A stretch of DNA of 64,000 bases, from contig NW_019211454.1 of the NCBI RefSeq assembly GCF_002443255.2, forward strand, positions 12,236,248 through 12,300,247, in the 5' to 3' direction. The stretch comes from Varroa destructor. Its lineage: Eukaryota; Arthropoda; Arachnida; Mesostigmata; Varroidae. The position numbers were made by a program, and so were the translations under genes. Below, in pieces: positions 36,473-48,995 of the stretch. The notes below the pieces were generated by a model. That model saw only the letters and a program-made list of their open reading frames with translations, was not told the origin of the DNA and ran no database searches. Numbering within the stretch: the first letter of the stretch is position 1; each line of letters begins with the position of its first letter.

Positions 36473-38030
36473 TGCGGGTAACTTTCGACCGGAAGTTTTC
36501 AAGACGTGGCCTCTGCTCAGGTCCGCCGATACGGATATCGTCCATGTTTCTATTGACCACCGTTTACCTCTGTCTGGGCTGTACTACAGTTAGGTAGGTG
36601 CGTTAGACACGTGACTTGCTCTGTAATAGGTCTTATTTCCGACTGATATTAAAATATTAGGATTTCGAGTGAGATTTTTTTTTATAAAGAACAAAGACTA
36701 TACTGCTGTGGTTGCTATATCACTTGATTATTATATTACACGTAATCATATAACTTAAGTTAGTCGAATCCGTCGAATCGAGCTCGTCGTGCCCTTTACG
36801 TCGTTTGCATTAATTAAATCCTATACCACCGTTGAGGCCCCGTTTTTCGGTACTACTAGCTTTCATAACGTTTTGATAACGATTCCGCGTCTGCGTACAT
36901 GAATTTATTTTATTGATGTTTAGTATATGTTAGCGTACGAGATCTTGCATCGATCTATATCTGCTTCGCTGCGACATTCTCCATGTTATAGCTTTCCTTT
37001 ACAATTTACCGCTCACCCATTACACTGTGCTTCTGTATTTCACTCATATTAGGATAACATACACCGTAGCTTTGCTTCGACACTTTTAGGAAAGCAAAAT
37101 TGACTCAATTTCGAAACGGTATATAACATAGTCCTATTTTGGTCAGGCACTTGGCCGTTGAATCTGAGGAGCTATTGCTTTGAATTTAGCAACGCGTATA
37201 TGTAACAAAAACATCTATTGGATTGGAATATGGATAATTTACTTAAAGTGGATTATCTAGCAACGGCAAGAGTTGGTTGAAGTCCGATACGTGAAGTCGC
37301 GTTACCGATAAATCATAATGTACACCTCAGATTTTAGTTCAAGCAAAGTTTAATTCTACCACTGTCAATATTCGGTAGTGCGTGTTTATGTTCAATGGAA
37401 GAAAGAAAAGAGATGCACTAGTAGATGATACGGTGTATATAGAAAGTTAAGCTTCCGTTTCGGTAGTTTGGACTTCACAAATTGAGGTGGTGCCTCTTAG
37501 GGTCGAACATCATTGCGCTTCCTTCCCCGTGGTCATTTCCCTTTGTCGAAGAATGGTGTCTATCGATGAATATAAAATTTATTTACATAACCATAGAGTA
37601 CTATATTAATCTATTCACTGAAACACTCAGCGGTCGAGAGCACCTCGCCAGACTTGATTTGGTCGATAATTTTTGCAAAAATCTAACCTCAAACACTTTG
37701 TAGCAATAATAATTAAATACCATAATTAACAATAATGTGATTATTAACGGACATTTGTGACACTGAAAAGACTCATTGGTTTACGCGATACTGCTTAGAT
37801 ATATTTCCTCAGAAAAACATTGTAACTATTTTCTGAAGCTCTGAAGACTAAGGATGATAGCTAGTCATTGTGACTCTGCCGCGTTTCCGTGTGGAAGACT
37901 TTCTCTTAGAACCCGAAGAGAAAAGAATCGAACATGCGCACTGTGTACGTTGAGCAGTATGTTGTGAACCTAAACTTACTAACACAGTACAAAGTAACAA
38001 AAATGATTTAGTTATAGACAATATTTCAGC

Positions 38031-38045
38031 TTTTTTTTTTTTTTT
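38031..38045. repeat. Poly(T)15 tract
   Basis: Fifteen consecutive T. Confidence 0.95.
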
Positions 38046-38335
38046 CGTTTACAAGAAGCCCATAAATCGGTCCAAGAGAATTGCCAGCTATTGTATTGCA
38101 CTTATCAACTACGGTGTCCCCAGCGGTCAGGTAGTGAGCTAGAGTTGCGAACGCCCAACTATAACAACACATGAATACGCAAAGCTGGGCTTCAGCTGGG
38201 CCACAGACCTGGCCTAGCTCCGATTTACTTCAGGCCACCCTTTGTTAGATATCGCTGCTGTTACCATATCGACACGTTTTTATGACGAAGCGCCGAAGTG
38301 AGTAAACTGGAAGGTATTATGAGATGAGAATAATT

Positions 38336-38690
38336 TACGACGGAATCCATTTATGTCGTTAGTAGGGTTGCCGTAGAGGCGGTGCAGCTATACGAAGTGT
38401 CCTTCGCACGCAAGGCCTTCTCGTTGCAGCCAGAAAGCTTTGGGCTCGGAGACGAAGTGCAACTTCAGCAGAAGCTACCGTCAGTTCTGGGTAGAAGCGA
38501 CACTCGCAAGCCAACAGCGTCTTCTTTATTCCCGTCAGCCTCTCCCACACTTCTTTTCTCGTCTTGTGTCTCAGCCAAATCTTGCGTTATTATCGTAGCG
38601 GCGGCAACAACAGAAGCACCGCAAGAGGAGGAAGCTGCTGTCGTTGTTTACCTAGTGTTCAGCTCCTTCTTACCTTAACTCTCCAATACG
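38336..38690. other. GC-rich island with a 114-codon open frame
   Basis: Composition shifts sharply to high GC with a plus-strand frame open from 38336 to TAA at 38678. No in-frame ATG begins it. It is rich in Ala, Ser, Glu and Val (for example IIVAAATTEAPQEEEAAVVV), and a 63-codon frame runs opposite at 38359-38550. On the minus strand GTAAGA and GTAAAC donor-like sequences occur near 38659-38673. It may be an exon, a promoter or 5' UTR of a gene in either direction; orientation cannot be decided. Confidence 0.2.
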
Positions 38691-38903
38691 CTTTGCCTAT
38701 GTAAGCAGTCCGTTTATGGGATTAGCATTTAGATGCCCCCTGCTTTCCCTGAAAAGGGTCTGGCAGGGGTATGCACAGCAAGAAGCAGACTTGGATCAGC
38801 AGCGGATAAAATCGGCTCCTTAATTTCACAGTTTGGATTTTAATTTCATCCGTGTATGCGTGAAGCCTAAACGCCTTTTATGTGTCAGCTTGCTATTCTA
38901 TAG

Positions 38904-38940
38904 TGGCCGCTGGCCGCTAAGTGCTAAGGACCTGGTCCTT
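38904..38940. repeat. 7-bp tandem duplication and 15-bp palindrome
   Basis: TGGCCGC is repeated head to tail (38904-38917). It is followed by AAGGACCTGGTCCTT (38926-38940), which is palindromic around a single central base. Confidence 0.7.
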
Positions 38941-40000
38941 TGATTCCTTGTCTAACCTGTTGGTCACTTACTTAGCTTTTTCTCGTTCCGCTCTTGACAG
39001 CCGCCTCCGCCAATACAGAGACAAAAGGATTCGGTGAACGACGTATTTGGGTCGTACATTATCTAGATAAATATACTTTTTGAGGATTGATACAAACAGT
39101 ACTATTCATGTGAAAAGCTCTAAAGAAACAGAGTAGCTTTCCATTTAAAACACAGGACGGGCATATAATTGGAAATATCCTTGCCCTGCGAAGTTCGACG
39201 CAAGACGGACTTTAGGACTGAACATTACAGATATATTCCTTAATAGTAACAAAGAATACTACTATCACAGAGATTAGATAGTACTAATGTTCTCAGGCAT
39301 CATTGAGATGAGCCAATTTCTAGTGAATCTGTTGTCACCTGTTCTCAAAAGCCCATGCCCTAGGATCGACTGCTTGAGCCAAGCCCCCAAATACTTTGAA
39401 ACAAAAAAAAATGCACAAATGGTTTATACATAATTGAAGCACACTGTTTCGAAAAACTTCCCCGTTGGCTTTGTGCGGGAGGTTCTTAAAAATATGTTAT
39501 ATACAATGGGTGACTAACGTATTCGCACTTGTGGATTAATTGCCATTAAGTATATCTCTCAATAGCCACATTTTTCAAACTGAAGCTCTATATCAGGCAA
39601 TCAAGAATCAAGTAACTGTGCTTGTTTGCGAGATCGGAAAACCAAAATGGTAGAAAACAAGCCTGTCTACCTCGCCAAGCTATTTCACGTAGCCCTGTTT
39701 TATGCCAATAGAAAGTAATGTGGCTGCTTTTTGGACGGGCCATACACAATGTATAAATGGCAAATGTGTATTAATCAGTAATGTTTTTTTATGGTGAAAC
39801 ATACGCATGAACGTCGGCGTTAATTGTCAGGCCATATTGGTTTCTTATCTGCATCTGGCATCGCGATAACACGGGTCAACCTCAATGAATAGCCTGCACT
39901 CGTTTGTAGGCTTTGTATGCGACTGCAAACAGGGCCGCATCCCGTCCGAAGCCATAGACTTGCCCCCCACCAAAACGACAGCGCCATGTCACCTTGTAGA

Positions 40001-40017
40001 TCATTCATTCATTCATT
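40001..40017. repeat. (TCAT)4 microsatellite
   Basis: Four perfect tetranucleotide units. Confidence 0.92.
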
Positions 40018-41981
40018 GAATAAATACATTTAGTTCAACTATAACACACATCTTTCATCTTCAATATCAGACGGCAGAAAAGTTTTTGTCCGTTCAGCGT
40101 TTACCAAATTTGCCTATGTACCTGCATGGCTGTAGATGACGTCCTGTACTGTAGCCATGCTATATAACAGATGTCCACATTGTGTAAGCTATTCCAGGAA
40201 TAGACTATACCCTCTATCTACTGCCTGATGTGCCACTCGTTGTAAAAATGCGTTTGTGTCCAGAATCGAGTTGAGTTTCGCCTTTACCTGATCGTCGTCA
40301 TGACATACTAACACGATATGTTTTGCTATTGATATATAACAGTATAGGTCGGATGGCAGGTTTAGCATGTATCCCTATCTTAATCACTGGCAATATTGGA
40401 ACTCTATATTTTACGTTGCTTACGTAGTGTTTCAGGTATTTATCATTTACGTACATATACGATTCGTTGAACTCTTTCATAAGAGGCCCATTGATCAATA
40501 TCTATCTGTCTATTAGGTGTTAACGTAATTTCGCCCTTGTCTTGTTCGAATACCGACCATCTAATGCATTTCATAGTAGGCAACAACGAGTGCATATCGT
40601 GTTAAGCCTATATATTACAACGGGCTAATAAGTAAACCATGAGCCCTTGTAGGAGGCTATCGGATTTGATCTACATGGGGGCATAGAAGAACCCTGCGGA
40701 TCGACATAATTAGATGCCTTATTACAAAATCCAGCATACCTTCGCTGGATCTAAAACATCGAAATTTATATCGACAGGAGCTGACCAAATATCGCTGAGG
40801 GTCTTCAACAACACATGGTAACCAATCTGTCCTTTTCTGGTTGACGACTCCGTCGTTGGAGTTGGCTCGACCGGTAGGGTTTGCTTTCTAAAGGCTCTGT
40901 TACTTCCGAACCTGTATTTAGCTTCAGCCTTCTTATTCGGTCTAAACAAACGTATCGCTCCACCTGTCGGACATCTCAATGGCTATAATCAATCGAAGAG
41001 TGGAACAGTCGATTTGTCAGCTATAGAAATTCAGTGTCAGTCTAACCGATTATCAGGCCAAGATTATACGTACTGCAACGCTACCAGCTATCGCGAATGC
41101 TAAAACGAAGCACTTATTTGATTACCATAAACCTTATCGTTAATTAGATTGCTAGTTTAGAAGCGCTCTTAATCTTATAGGCTTTGACTGAGGTAGGTTA
41201 TTCTCGCCGAATCATTTATTTAGCTTTCATGCTAGTTTATTACGCCTGCTATAAATTAAAATCCAGTGATTTTTTTTTCACTTACGTCCTTTTCAACCGG
41301 TCCTTACTTTCCCATTCTCCCTGTTTGCTAGAGGACTTTCATACAATAAAATTATTGCGATATCTATCGGCTCGTAGGTCAACACGCAGTGTATCTAGCC
41401 TGAACTGAATCATTTTAGTGGAAGATAATGCAGGTTTAACTAACTAGACTTTCGTACCTTGTTACGCTGCCTGACTCAGCTTCTCGCAGCATCGCTACAT
41501 CGAGTAATATCTGACATCAAAGGCTTTATTTCAACTTACTACGTAAGTAGGATAAGGGCTTACAGGAAGCAAATCGTGCATGAACAGCGTTACCTTAAAG
41601 TAAAAGCGTTGCTCCATGGCAAAGTTCTGATTTGTTAATTCTTACGTATACGCATTGGCTTCTTTGCAGTAAGTCAACTATAGTAATTGAAAGACCATTA
41701 GGGAAATATCTACTTTCTTTGATACTTCCTCTATACGTGATTTCTTGGAACAATATAGACACACTAGACGCCGTATTGATTGTGTATTAGCAGACGAGGA
41801 AGTAAAAATTAACCTTGTGGAAAAGTTTGCCGCTTTAAACTTGCGATAGTCAAACGAGTCAACGATCTATCGTGAGGGCAAGCTACTTATAGGAAGCAAT
41901 AATAGTAACGATAATAATTTCCAAATGTGTACGTATATGAGAGATAATGACAGCAACAAATATATAATCCTTGAAATTTCA

Positions 41982-42027
41982 TACGGTACCCAGTATATAT
42001 ATATATATATATATACTGAGTATCGTA
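41982..42027. repeat. Palindrome-flanked (TA)11 tract
   Basis: A 22-bp TA tract (41994-42015) is enclosed by inverted flanks: TACGGTACCCAG on the left and CTGAGTATCGTA on the right, pairing at 11 of 12 positions including one G·T. The full locus can form a stem of more than 20 bp. Confidence 0.85.
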
Positions 42028-42510
42028 CGTAAATTGGGACTAGCACTTTTTTTCGAAATAAAAACAGATATTTCACCGAACTTTTTTATATGTGCTAGAA
42101 ACCTCATTCTGGTCATGTTTATTCAACGTAACTACTATTGACCGCGATGGCAGCTTCAAACTAGTGTTGTTGTCCAAAGTGTTTCGTTTTTCGTACGCTA
42201 ATAACGTTTTGATACTGACCGCGCGTCGAGCACCATGCCGGCTAAAACTTCCAAGTACGTAAGGAATCAAATCGGTTAGAAATTGCAAAAAGTACGATAA
42301 GCCAATTGATAGATGATATTTTCCTGTTCGAAACGGCCTCTAATTTTTGGTCCAGATGTATTAAAGAAAGGCTATTTGGGCAGTTTTCATCGATTTTCAA
42401 GCCATTTAAATGTCAACTCTAATCAGGAGTTCCGCGTTGCCTCATGGAAGTCTTCCTCGAATATTCCGAAAGAGACATGAAAACTAGCAATAACGTGGAC
42501 CGTCGATTTC

Positions 42511-42527
42511 AAAAAAAAAAAAAAAAA
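42511..42527. repeat. Poly(A)17 tract
   Basis: Seventeen consecutive A, inside a short frame that becomes lysine-rich only because of it. Confidence 0.95.
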
Positions 42528-42689
42528 CTTTTTGCCTTGGCGGCCATTCGTCCAGCGCGGAGAAATTGGATGATAGCACTGATAACATATTATTTATACC
42601 ACGGTGAGAAAAATAACAGGCTTTCTTCCGGTTCCACGAGTGGAAGATAAGAGAATGCTCAGATAAAAGAAGAAGTTTATCTCTAGTTC

Positions 42690-42727
42690 AGGCGTCATAT
42701 ATATATATACATATACATACGACGCCT
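42690..42727. repeat. TA/CA-rich tract with perfect 7-bp inverted flanks
   Basis: AGGCGTC (42690-42696) and GACGCCT (42721-42727) are exact reverse complements enclosing a TA/CA-rich tract. Pairing continues inward at three of the next four positions. It lies 663 bases from the similar palindrome-flanked TA locus at 41982. Confidence 0.85.
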
Positions 42728-44388
42728 TATTTGCGGTAATTCAAGAATTTCTCTACTGTTTGAAATTGGATTATTTAGAAAAAGCCAAGTGCATGTATTG
42801 TTGCAATATAAATTTAGTGGTTTCCCAGTGTTCAGAAGGTGTGGGGTCTGCGAATGTGCTTTCTGTTAAATGATTACCGATGTGTGTGAAGCTGGCCTTC
42901 TATCCTACCTGATGTACAGCTACCTACCCTCCTTTCCGTTCGTACGATTATTACAGTCAAATCCTTCTTTGCAGGAATCACCTTTGCAGGTCCAAAATGG
43001 CTTTCTTTGAAATTTAGCTGCAATAGACGGTGTAATCAACGCTAGTTTATTACATCACCATGAACAGATGCTTACGTGAGCGCTACGGCCGCGCGAACAC
43101 GGACACTCGTAGATGCTTTTGCATCGACCAAATAAGTCTAAATAAAACTAAATAAGGATCGAGCGCAAATTTATGACAAGGAAATAGTACGAAATCCTAC
43201 AAATGTTCTATCGGCTGTCGGTGAGAATAACTGGAGTCCTAAAATTTATGTGCTTCTTGATATCATTTACCATACGCCTATGCCGGACACGGATGATGAG
43301 CGTCGTTTTGTCCATTGCTATCTCGCATAGAAATGGATCATGAATGATTAATATGATCTACTATAGCTCAAAATATCAACAGGACAGTGCTTTGTGATAA
43401 AGACGCTGGCTTCAAAAATGAGCCAGTGTAACGTGGGGATCGAGTTTAAAAATCCCTTCATTGTACGGGTTTGCTCATGTTCGTATCCTCACTTCAACAC
43501 ACAGTTATTTACTTCCTATTTATGTCTCCGTGAATACCATTTGTAGAATATATGGCCAGTCAGAAACACATCATAAACCTAAAAAAAGACCTAATGCTCA
43601 TGGGATATTTTGGACTGATTATCAACGGATAGATACTTAGGGAACAGTATCTTATTCAACAAGAATTAAGAAACTATGTGAAGGTACCACTTCTAGCTCG
43701 GCACTTCAATTACTCGTTTTCCTGGAGCTGAACGTACGCAGTCCGACTTGCGCCATACGCACAAGACTTGCATAGGGGTAGAGACGTAATCATACAAAAC
43801 ACTACCAACCAATAAGCCTATGCATAAGTTGCACGTAGGTAGTCATGCTTATTGCCCAGATCACGTTCACGTTTCAAGATCGCTGACGTGTAGCTTTTCG
43901 TACGTGCATATATTACGTTTTTGCTATTGATTACTGGTCGACTGTTGACTATGCCATAATCTCCTCGAGCAAGGTCACCTATAGCTATTCGTCTATAAAG
44001 TTGTATTGGATACGTGCTCAATATGCACAATGGCATGTAGTTCGTTATTAGCCTTAGCTGTCTATTAGAAGATTTGACTTTTCTTTTACAAAACGAACAT
44101 ATAATATGCATTGAGTTGGACCATAGGAGCTATCTCGCTTGAAATACTTCTTCTTCAGTCTGTCTTCTCCTGTTCGTTCAGCCCGGCATACTTTTCAAGA
44201 GCCCATGTCTTCCGTTATTAGCCAGTATTGTTTGCGGTGAGGAAAAATGCAAGGCTTAGTTGAAAGGTAGAGCTTTAGAAATTCGCGTTTTAGACGAAAA
44301 TGCATATTGAACTTTTGCCTTATGTTTAGTTTTGCCGAAATCAAAAATTGTTCGAAACATTAAAGTTAAATACAGTTAATCAAACTCC

Positions 44389-44414
44389 TATAAGATCCAC
44401 CGTTCAATCTTATA
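44389..44414. repeat. 8-bp hairpin
   Basis: TATAAGAT (44389-44396) pairs with ATCTTATA (44407-44414) over a 10-nt loop. Confidence 0.6.
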
Positions 44415-45370
44415 TCTACAGTACTCATACGATACTATAAGACTCATCAGCATTATAGAAGTCATGTTGAGGCAAGCTTTGTGGGTACCGGATTGTGATT
44501 CTTTATGGTAGCGGGACAACAATATGTCGACAACAGTGCTATGGGCTGAGTGGCTGCCTCTGGTTCTTCCGGTGGCTCTGTTGCAAAACCATTAACGACT
44601 CTTGTCCTGTTACGCTGTCCGTAGATTATCTCGATTTGATTTCGAGATTTAAGACGATAAATGCCGTACTACTTCAAAGGGTTAATATCATTTGCTACTG
44701 AATGGCCTCAAATCAACGTCTGCAGAGCAATAAGTTCAATTGAAACGTTACGTATTCAATGAAAAAGATAGATAAAGTTTCATGCCTCACATAAATCGGC
44801 CTGCTAGAAGTTATGACGACATTCGTATGTCAGCTGCACTATTTGTCTATTCTTAAATACTGCATATATAACTGAATAGTAAAGCTGGGCAGAAGATTAC
44901 CTCTTGACTACGAGTGAAACTACTCTGAGTCCTTCAAGCAACGAGATCTATGTCAACTGCTTCAAGATAATCGTGCCGAGGAAATATAAAATAATGTGAG
45001 ACGAGTATAGCCTAACAATAAAGTGGAGAAGTTGATAACGCCAAAAATAGAAGAGTAAAACGTTTACCGTCGCTCTCTGAGTAGACGTACCACGCAGATT
45101 GATTTTCACACACGGATACATGAAAATATTAAAACTATTCGATCGTCTACGCCATTGCATAACATCATATAACGACAACAAAACAGACTCCAATTTTGTT
45201 CACGCTGGAATTGTCACGAAATTATCTTAAACTTAGAAAATATTTACTGTTATTGACCCTTGTCTAAGCGCCTTTACTTTTTTCCGACACGCGCTCGGCA
45301 TAGAGCACTACTCAATTTAGCAATCCCATACATATTAGCTAGGCATCGATCTTTCTGACATGTCAATTAG

Positions 45371-45389
45371 ATCTTCTTTATAAGAAGAT
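45371..45389. repeat. 8-bp hairpin with 3-nt loop
   Basis: ATCTTCTT (45371-45378) pairs with AAGAAGAT (45382-45389) around TAT. Confidence 0.65.
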
Positions 45390-46636
45390 TTTGAGCCGAT
45401 TCTGGTCAGTGCAACCGAAAAAGATGTTTTGTTTGTCCACTATAGGCCGGTTGAGTGGAAAGATACGGGCCCTAACATGGTACTTGCTAGCCAAACACAT
45501 ACCGGACGAAAGTTTGTCTGTAACAAACGACATTATCGTATGATTTATTTATCTATGGCCTTAAATATAATTAGAATGATAATTTAACTACTGATGTAGT
45601 TTAAATAGTAGATTAACGCTGCATATTTGAAGTGAAAAAAACTAAATATTTTTTTTTTTATCTCCTATTTATTTTTTTCTCATTTCAAGTCAAGTGTTTT
45701 GTTAACGATCCTAGATAATAACGATAATAGAGCATTGGGACTTAGTAAATAAAAAGAACGAAATTTGCATAAATTTGGTTATTAAAAATAAATTACAGTT
45801 TTAAAACCTCGCTCTAATATTTTATATTAGAAATTCTATTTTGCATTTTGTTAGAGTAAGGTTGCCGTGTCCCACAATTAATGCCTTGCACAGGGTTAAC
45901 TAATGACATCTTAGAATGGTGTTCCCTAGTCGTAAAGCACTTGGCTATGACCAAAATTCTACATTGATTTTTAGTTACTCTCCACACAGTAACTTAGTAG
46001 TTTGAGCAAAAACAAGGCCACAAAAGTTTTCTTTAGCTATGGTTTTTCAACGGAATGCTTTATTTATGTGAATGCTATTATAACTTCAATTTTTTGCCAT
46101 AGCTAATCTTAGCTTTCAGGCTGATTGACAATTTTTCTCGACCATTTGGAAATGCTGAGTTTGACCCAGTAAACGAAGGTGACCAATGAACGGTTGACGT
46201 AGGCGACTCTGAAAAGTGGAACATTATTTTCATCATTACGGAATAACGAACGGAACCCTTAAATAAGGTACCGAGACGAAATGAACCGCAAGACGCCGGC
46301 CGACCATTACGTTCGACTCAGACGAGCTGACTAAAGCTGGCAGCTCTCAATAATAGTTAAAAATCGAAAAATACAACAGCATAGCGCTTCCCCGTAACAA
46401 AGATCAACGTGTTTCCTACAAATATATATATCCGCTGGGTTCTTTCGATAGTGAGGCGAAGGAAAACAGCAGATAAGAGTATATTAGGCTAAGGTAGAGG
46501 AATGTTCACATTTGGGTGACTGAAACAAGGACAGAACATTTAGTGCAACTACCGGAACAAATGCGTAAACTACAATATGTTTTCCTTTTTGTAATCGTTA
46601 TTATAGACAAATTGCATTGTGAGCCAAGGTTAGGGG

Positions 46637-46657
46637 GGCTACCATCAACCGGTAGCC
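46637..46657. repeat. GC-rich 7-bp hairpin
   Basis: GGCTACC (46637-46643) pairs with GGTAGCC (46651-46657) around a 7-nt loop, in a locally GC-rich patch. Confidence 0.6.
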
Positions 46658-47046
46658 GGCGGGAGCTAGTGGCGTTACGAATACGTCGATGGAACATTAT
46701 AATAGTTTAAATATATTAGAATATATAGTTGACAGGGTAATTTAGGGACCTTTAATATGCCAGGGGACATCACAGATAAACAAAAGAAATCAGTAGGTAC
46801 GATAATACGAAACAAGCGGTATAATCATCTCATAGCGGAAGTGGCAGAGAACAGCTGAGTTAGCAAGAATGCATCTTTAGTTTTGTTAAAAACAAGAGAG
46901 AGTACCAAATCAGCGTATATCACGTTGTGTTAATAATGAAACGAAGTTCTTACAAGTAATAACAATGCTGCAAGATTTGCTACCGGGCTAGGCCAAGAAT
47001 CAACGCTAAATGTACAACACGGAACCAGCGGTTTTACGATAGCTAA

Positions 47047-47361
47047 AGGAACCATGAAAAGCACCCTTGTTCCGGGGGACTTGTTATAGCGAATACGAAC
47101 GAAAACATGAAAATAGCAAATCATCTCTTGCTGGAGAATCGCCGGATGAAGCTCGCTGAAGACAACTCACATGAGTCACGTCGGAGCATCCTGAAGGATC
47201 ATTTGGTGGCGAAACGGCTTATAGCAAAGGGTGTACCGAAGAAACCAAAATTTGAGCAAGTGCAGGCGACAACTGTCTCAGAAGAGTCTTCACCCATACG
47301 AAAAGTAGTCCAATGTGCTTCAACATATTATTATTACTGGCTGACGAAATTGGATGTGTGA
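47047..47361 (+). CDS. Weak candidate coding frame upstream of a short intron
   Basis: The frame is open from 47047 and has an ATG at 47107 (84 codons from there) beginning MKIANHLLLENRRMKLAEDN. It is rich in Lys, Glu and Arg with few cysteines, unlike most random frames here, and stops at TGA 47359-47361, 28 bases before a strong 5' splice site. A different frame upstream (46961-47086) also reads smoothly, which would need a frameshift or a missed intron to join. No domain was recognised. It could be an exon, a decayed gene or chance. Confidence 0.15.
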   Translation, partial: RNHEKHPCSGGLVIANTNENMKIANHLLLENRRMKLAEDNSHESRRSILKDHLVAKRLIAKGVPKKPKFEQVQATTVSEESSPIRKVVQCASTYYYYWLTKLDV

Positions 47362-47875
47362 GCACTACGGGAGTACAAAAACACAAGAGGTGAGTCCAGA
47401 CCAAACAGCCTAGGTCGAAAACCCACCCTTTTTTTACTGTCTTTTTTGACAGTCGCGGAGTTGTGCGTTATGCATTCATGTGAGTGGTTTGACTGTTGTT
47501 AAAGAGTATTACGAAGATTTTTTAAAAGACTGCGTGATACTGTCTGGCAAAACAGGCCTGAACGCTGAGAAATTAAGCATCTGGTCGCATCTACTCGTCG
47601 CTTGTATCGAATTTTCGGAAAAAAACTTGATATCTGTGCTGTCTCAACCCGCGTGTTTACCAAGTCTATTCCTTAAAAACTCGTTCGTGTTTTCAGAGCT
47701 CAAGAAGCGTCTGAATAAAGCTTTGAGACATGGAAGGGTCTACGAGGAAAGGCCACGCTGTGATCTATTATTGCGATCGAGCTCAAAAACTTTAAAGACT
47801 GAAAAAAATGGTGTTACACGAGGATTAAACAAGTGTTCGGCCAGAATTCCTTTAAAGGAGACAACTAGGCTTTGA
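47354..47875 (+). CDS. Weak candidate spliced gene with a 63-bp intron
   Basis: The interval 47390-47452 has the ends expected of a small intron: AAGAG|GTGAGT at the 5' side and a long pyrimidine-rich stretch ending in TTTTTTGACAG at the 3' side. Joined in phase 0, an ATG at 47354 (MCEHYGSTKTQE) continues into the 141-codon frame of 47453-47875 (containing VKEYYEDFLKDC), ending in TGA. An alternative join in another phase, from the frame open at 47256, gives a short C-terminus ending VVRYAFM and a stop at 47481-47483. Downstream frames at 47939-48135 and 48261-48497 could be further exons, the former after an acceptor-like CACAG at 47934-47938. No protein family was recognised and the phase is unresolved. 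Confidence 0.2.
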
Positions 47876-48265
47876 ACGCTTGAGGTATCCGCAGTAAGTA
47901 CAAAGCATAGTCTCCGGTGTTTTGTCCTAATAGCACAGATACCTTTTTACATTTGTCCTTTATTTCTGACAATATTTCAAGCAAACTTACCAACCTTCTT
48001 GGTCAATCTGAAACAGTACGTCCATCAAGTCATATTTTTCTGGACGTTGGAGATGCTACAAGACATTTATACGTCAAGGAAGTTCAGAAATTTTACTTCA
48101 ACAAGTTTGACACGCTTTGCTTACTCTACAAGTAAATAGCCTTCTCAGCAACGAAAACAGTTTTAGGACAATTGCTTCGCTATCATCCTTCGGATATAAC
48201 TGGTTTATGCTTTGAAGAAACTCAGTTTCCCCTTAATTAATTATATCGCCTATAATTGTTTTGTT

Positions 48266-48280
48266 CCTGCCATCTGGTGA
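48266..48280 (-). promoter_or_regulatory. CTCF-like motif, 13 of 15 positions
   Basis: The minus strand reads TCACCAGATGGCAGG, differing from the CCASYAGRKGGCRSY consensus only at the first and last positions. Confidence 0.25.
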
Positions 48281-48969
48281 CAGCTTATACCTTTACGAGA
48301 GAGTCTATCACAGTGCCCTTCTATACAATGACGTGTTGGAAGCTAGATCCTCGATTAGGACTAACGAAGCTTTGGTTGGGATGAAGCCATCATGCGACAG
48401 AGATTCATGGGACAAAAGTAGCTTAAAATATAAAGGTTACTGTACGACCTTGTTGCATTTTTCCTGGCGCTTTAAATTGCTGCGGTGTAAGTCATAGGAT
48501 GTACGAATTTCTAAGGTTTAACGGGCACTACTACGCGTAAACAACAATATGCAAATATAAGCAACGCTAAAAGCGGCTTCAGTATCAGAATTATAATAGT
48601 ACAGCTTATTGAGCCGAAGAATAAGAAAACATGTGGAATTTGTGCATGTAAAGTCTAACAATTTTAGTCGCAAAATTGTTGCCATAATTGTGGCATAATC
48701 TATTTTCAGCTGCACATTCGAAGTTACCAAACATAACCAAATACTAAAATGGTACTGACAACTTAAAAAATTTGAAAGCTCGACAAGCCGCAATCATGGA
48801 TGGACCCAGAATCTTGTAATTGTGCAACTCGCTCTCCTCGGATTTTACTTTTTTACCCCGAAAACGTAATGTACCGTGTTAATGAAACTTGAACGTTCTT
48901 CATCTCCCACATCCATCTCTATATTCACGATTTACCTAAAGATATCTTATGACAAATTATTTATCGTGG

Positions 48970-48995
48970 AATATATATATATATAAAGAGAGAGA
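48970..48995. repeat. (TA)n followed by (AG)n
   Basis: About eight TA units, then AGAGAGAG: a compound microsatellite. Confidence 0.9.

Larger units (their letters stand above)
36180..38330. other. Gene-free block, intergenic or intronic
   Basis: No supported coding frame. It contains a CTCF-core-like site at 36462-36472, a 9-bp tandem GTCGAATC(C/G) near 36763-36780, T15 at 38031-38045 and a direct repeat of AGCTGGGC at 38183-38190 and 38194-38201. Confidence 0.5.
38700..46500. other. Gene-free block, intergenic or intronic
   Basis: No open frame above about 97 codons and none with a recognisable motif. The block carries the TA palindromes at 41982 and 42690, A17 at 42511-42527, a CTGGCT/AGCCAG hairpin near 43405, hairpins at 44389 and 45371, a CTAATAT/ATATTAG hairpin at 45814-45830 and a notably AT-rich patch at 45550-45850. 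Confidence 0.55.

Noticed and set aside
38091..38112. TATTGCACTT, identical to the 5' end of miR-92 family members
   Set aside because: Similarity ends after ten bases, and the upstream sequence does not supply the complementary arm of a precursor hairpin.
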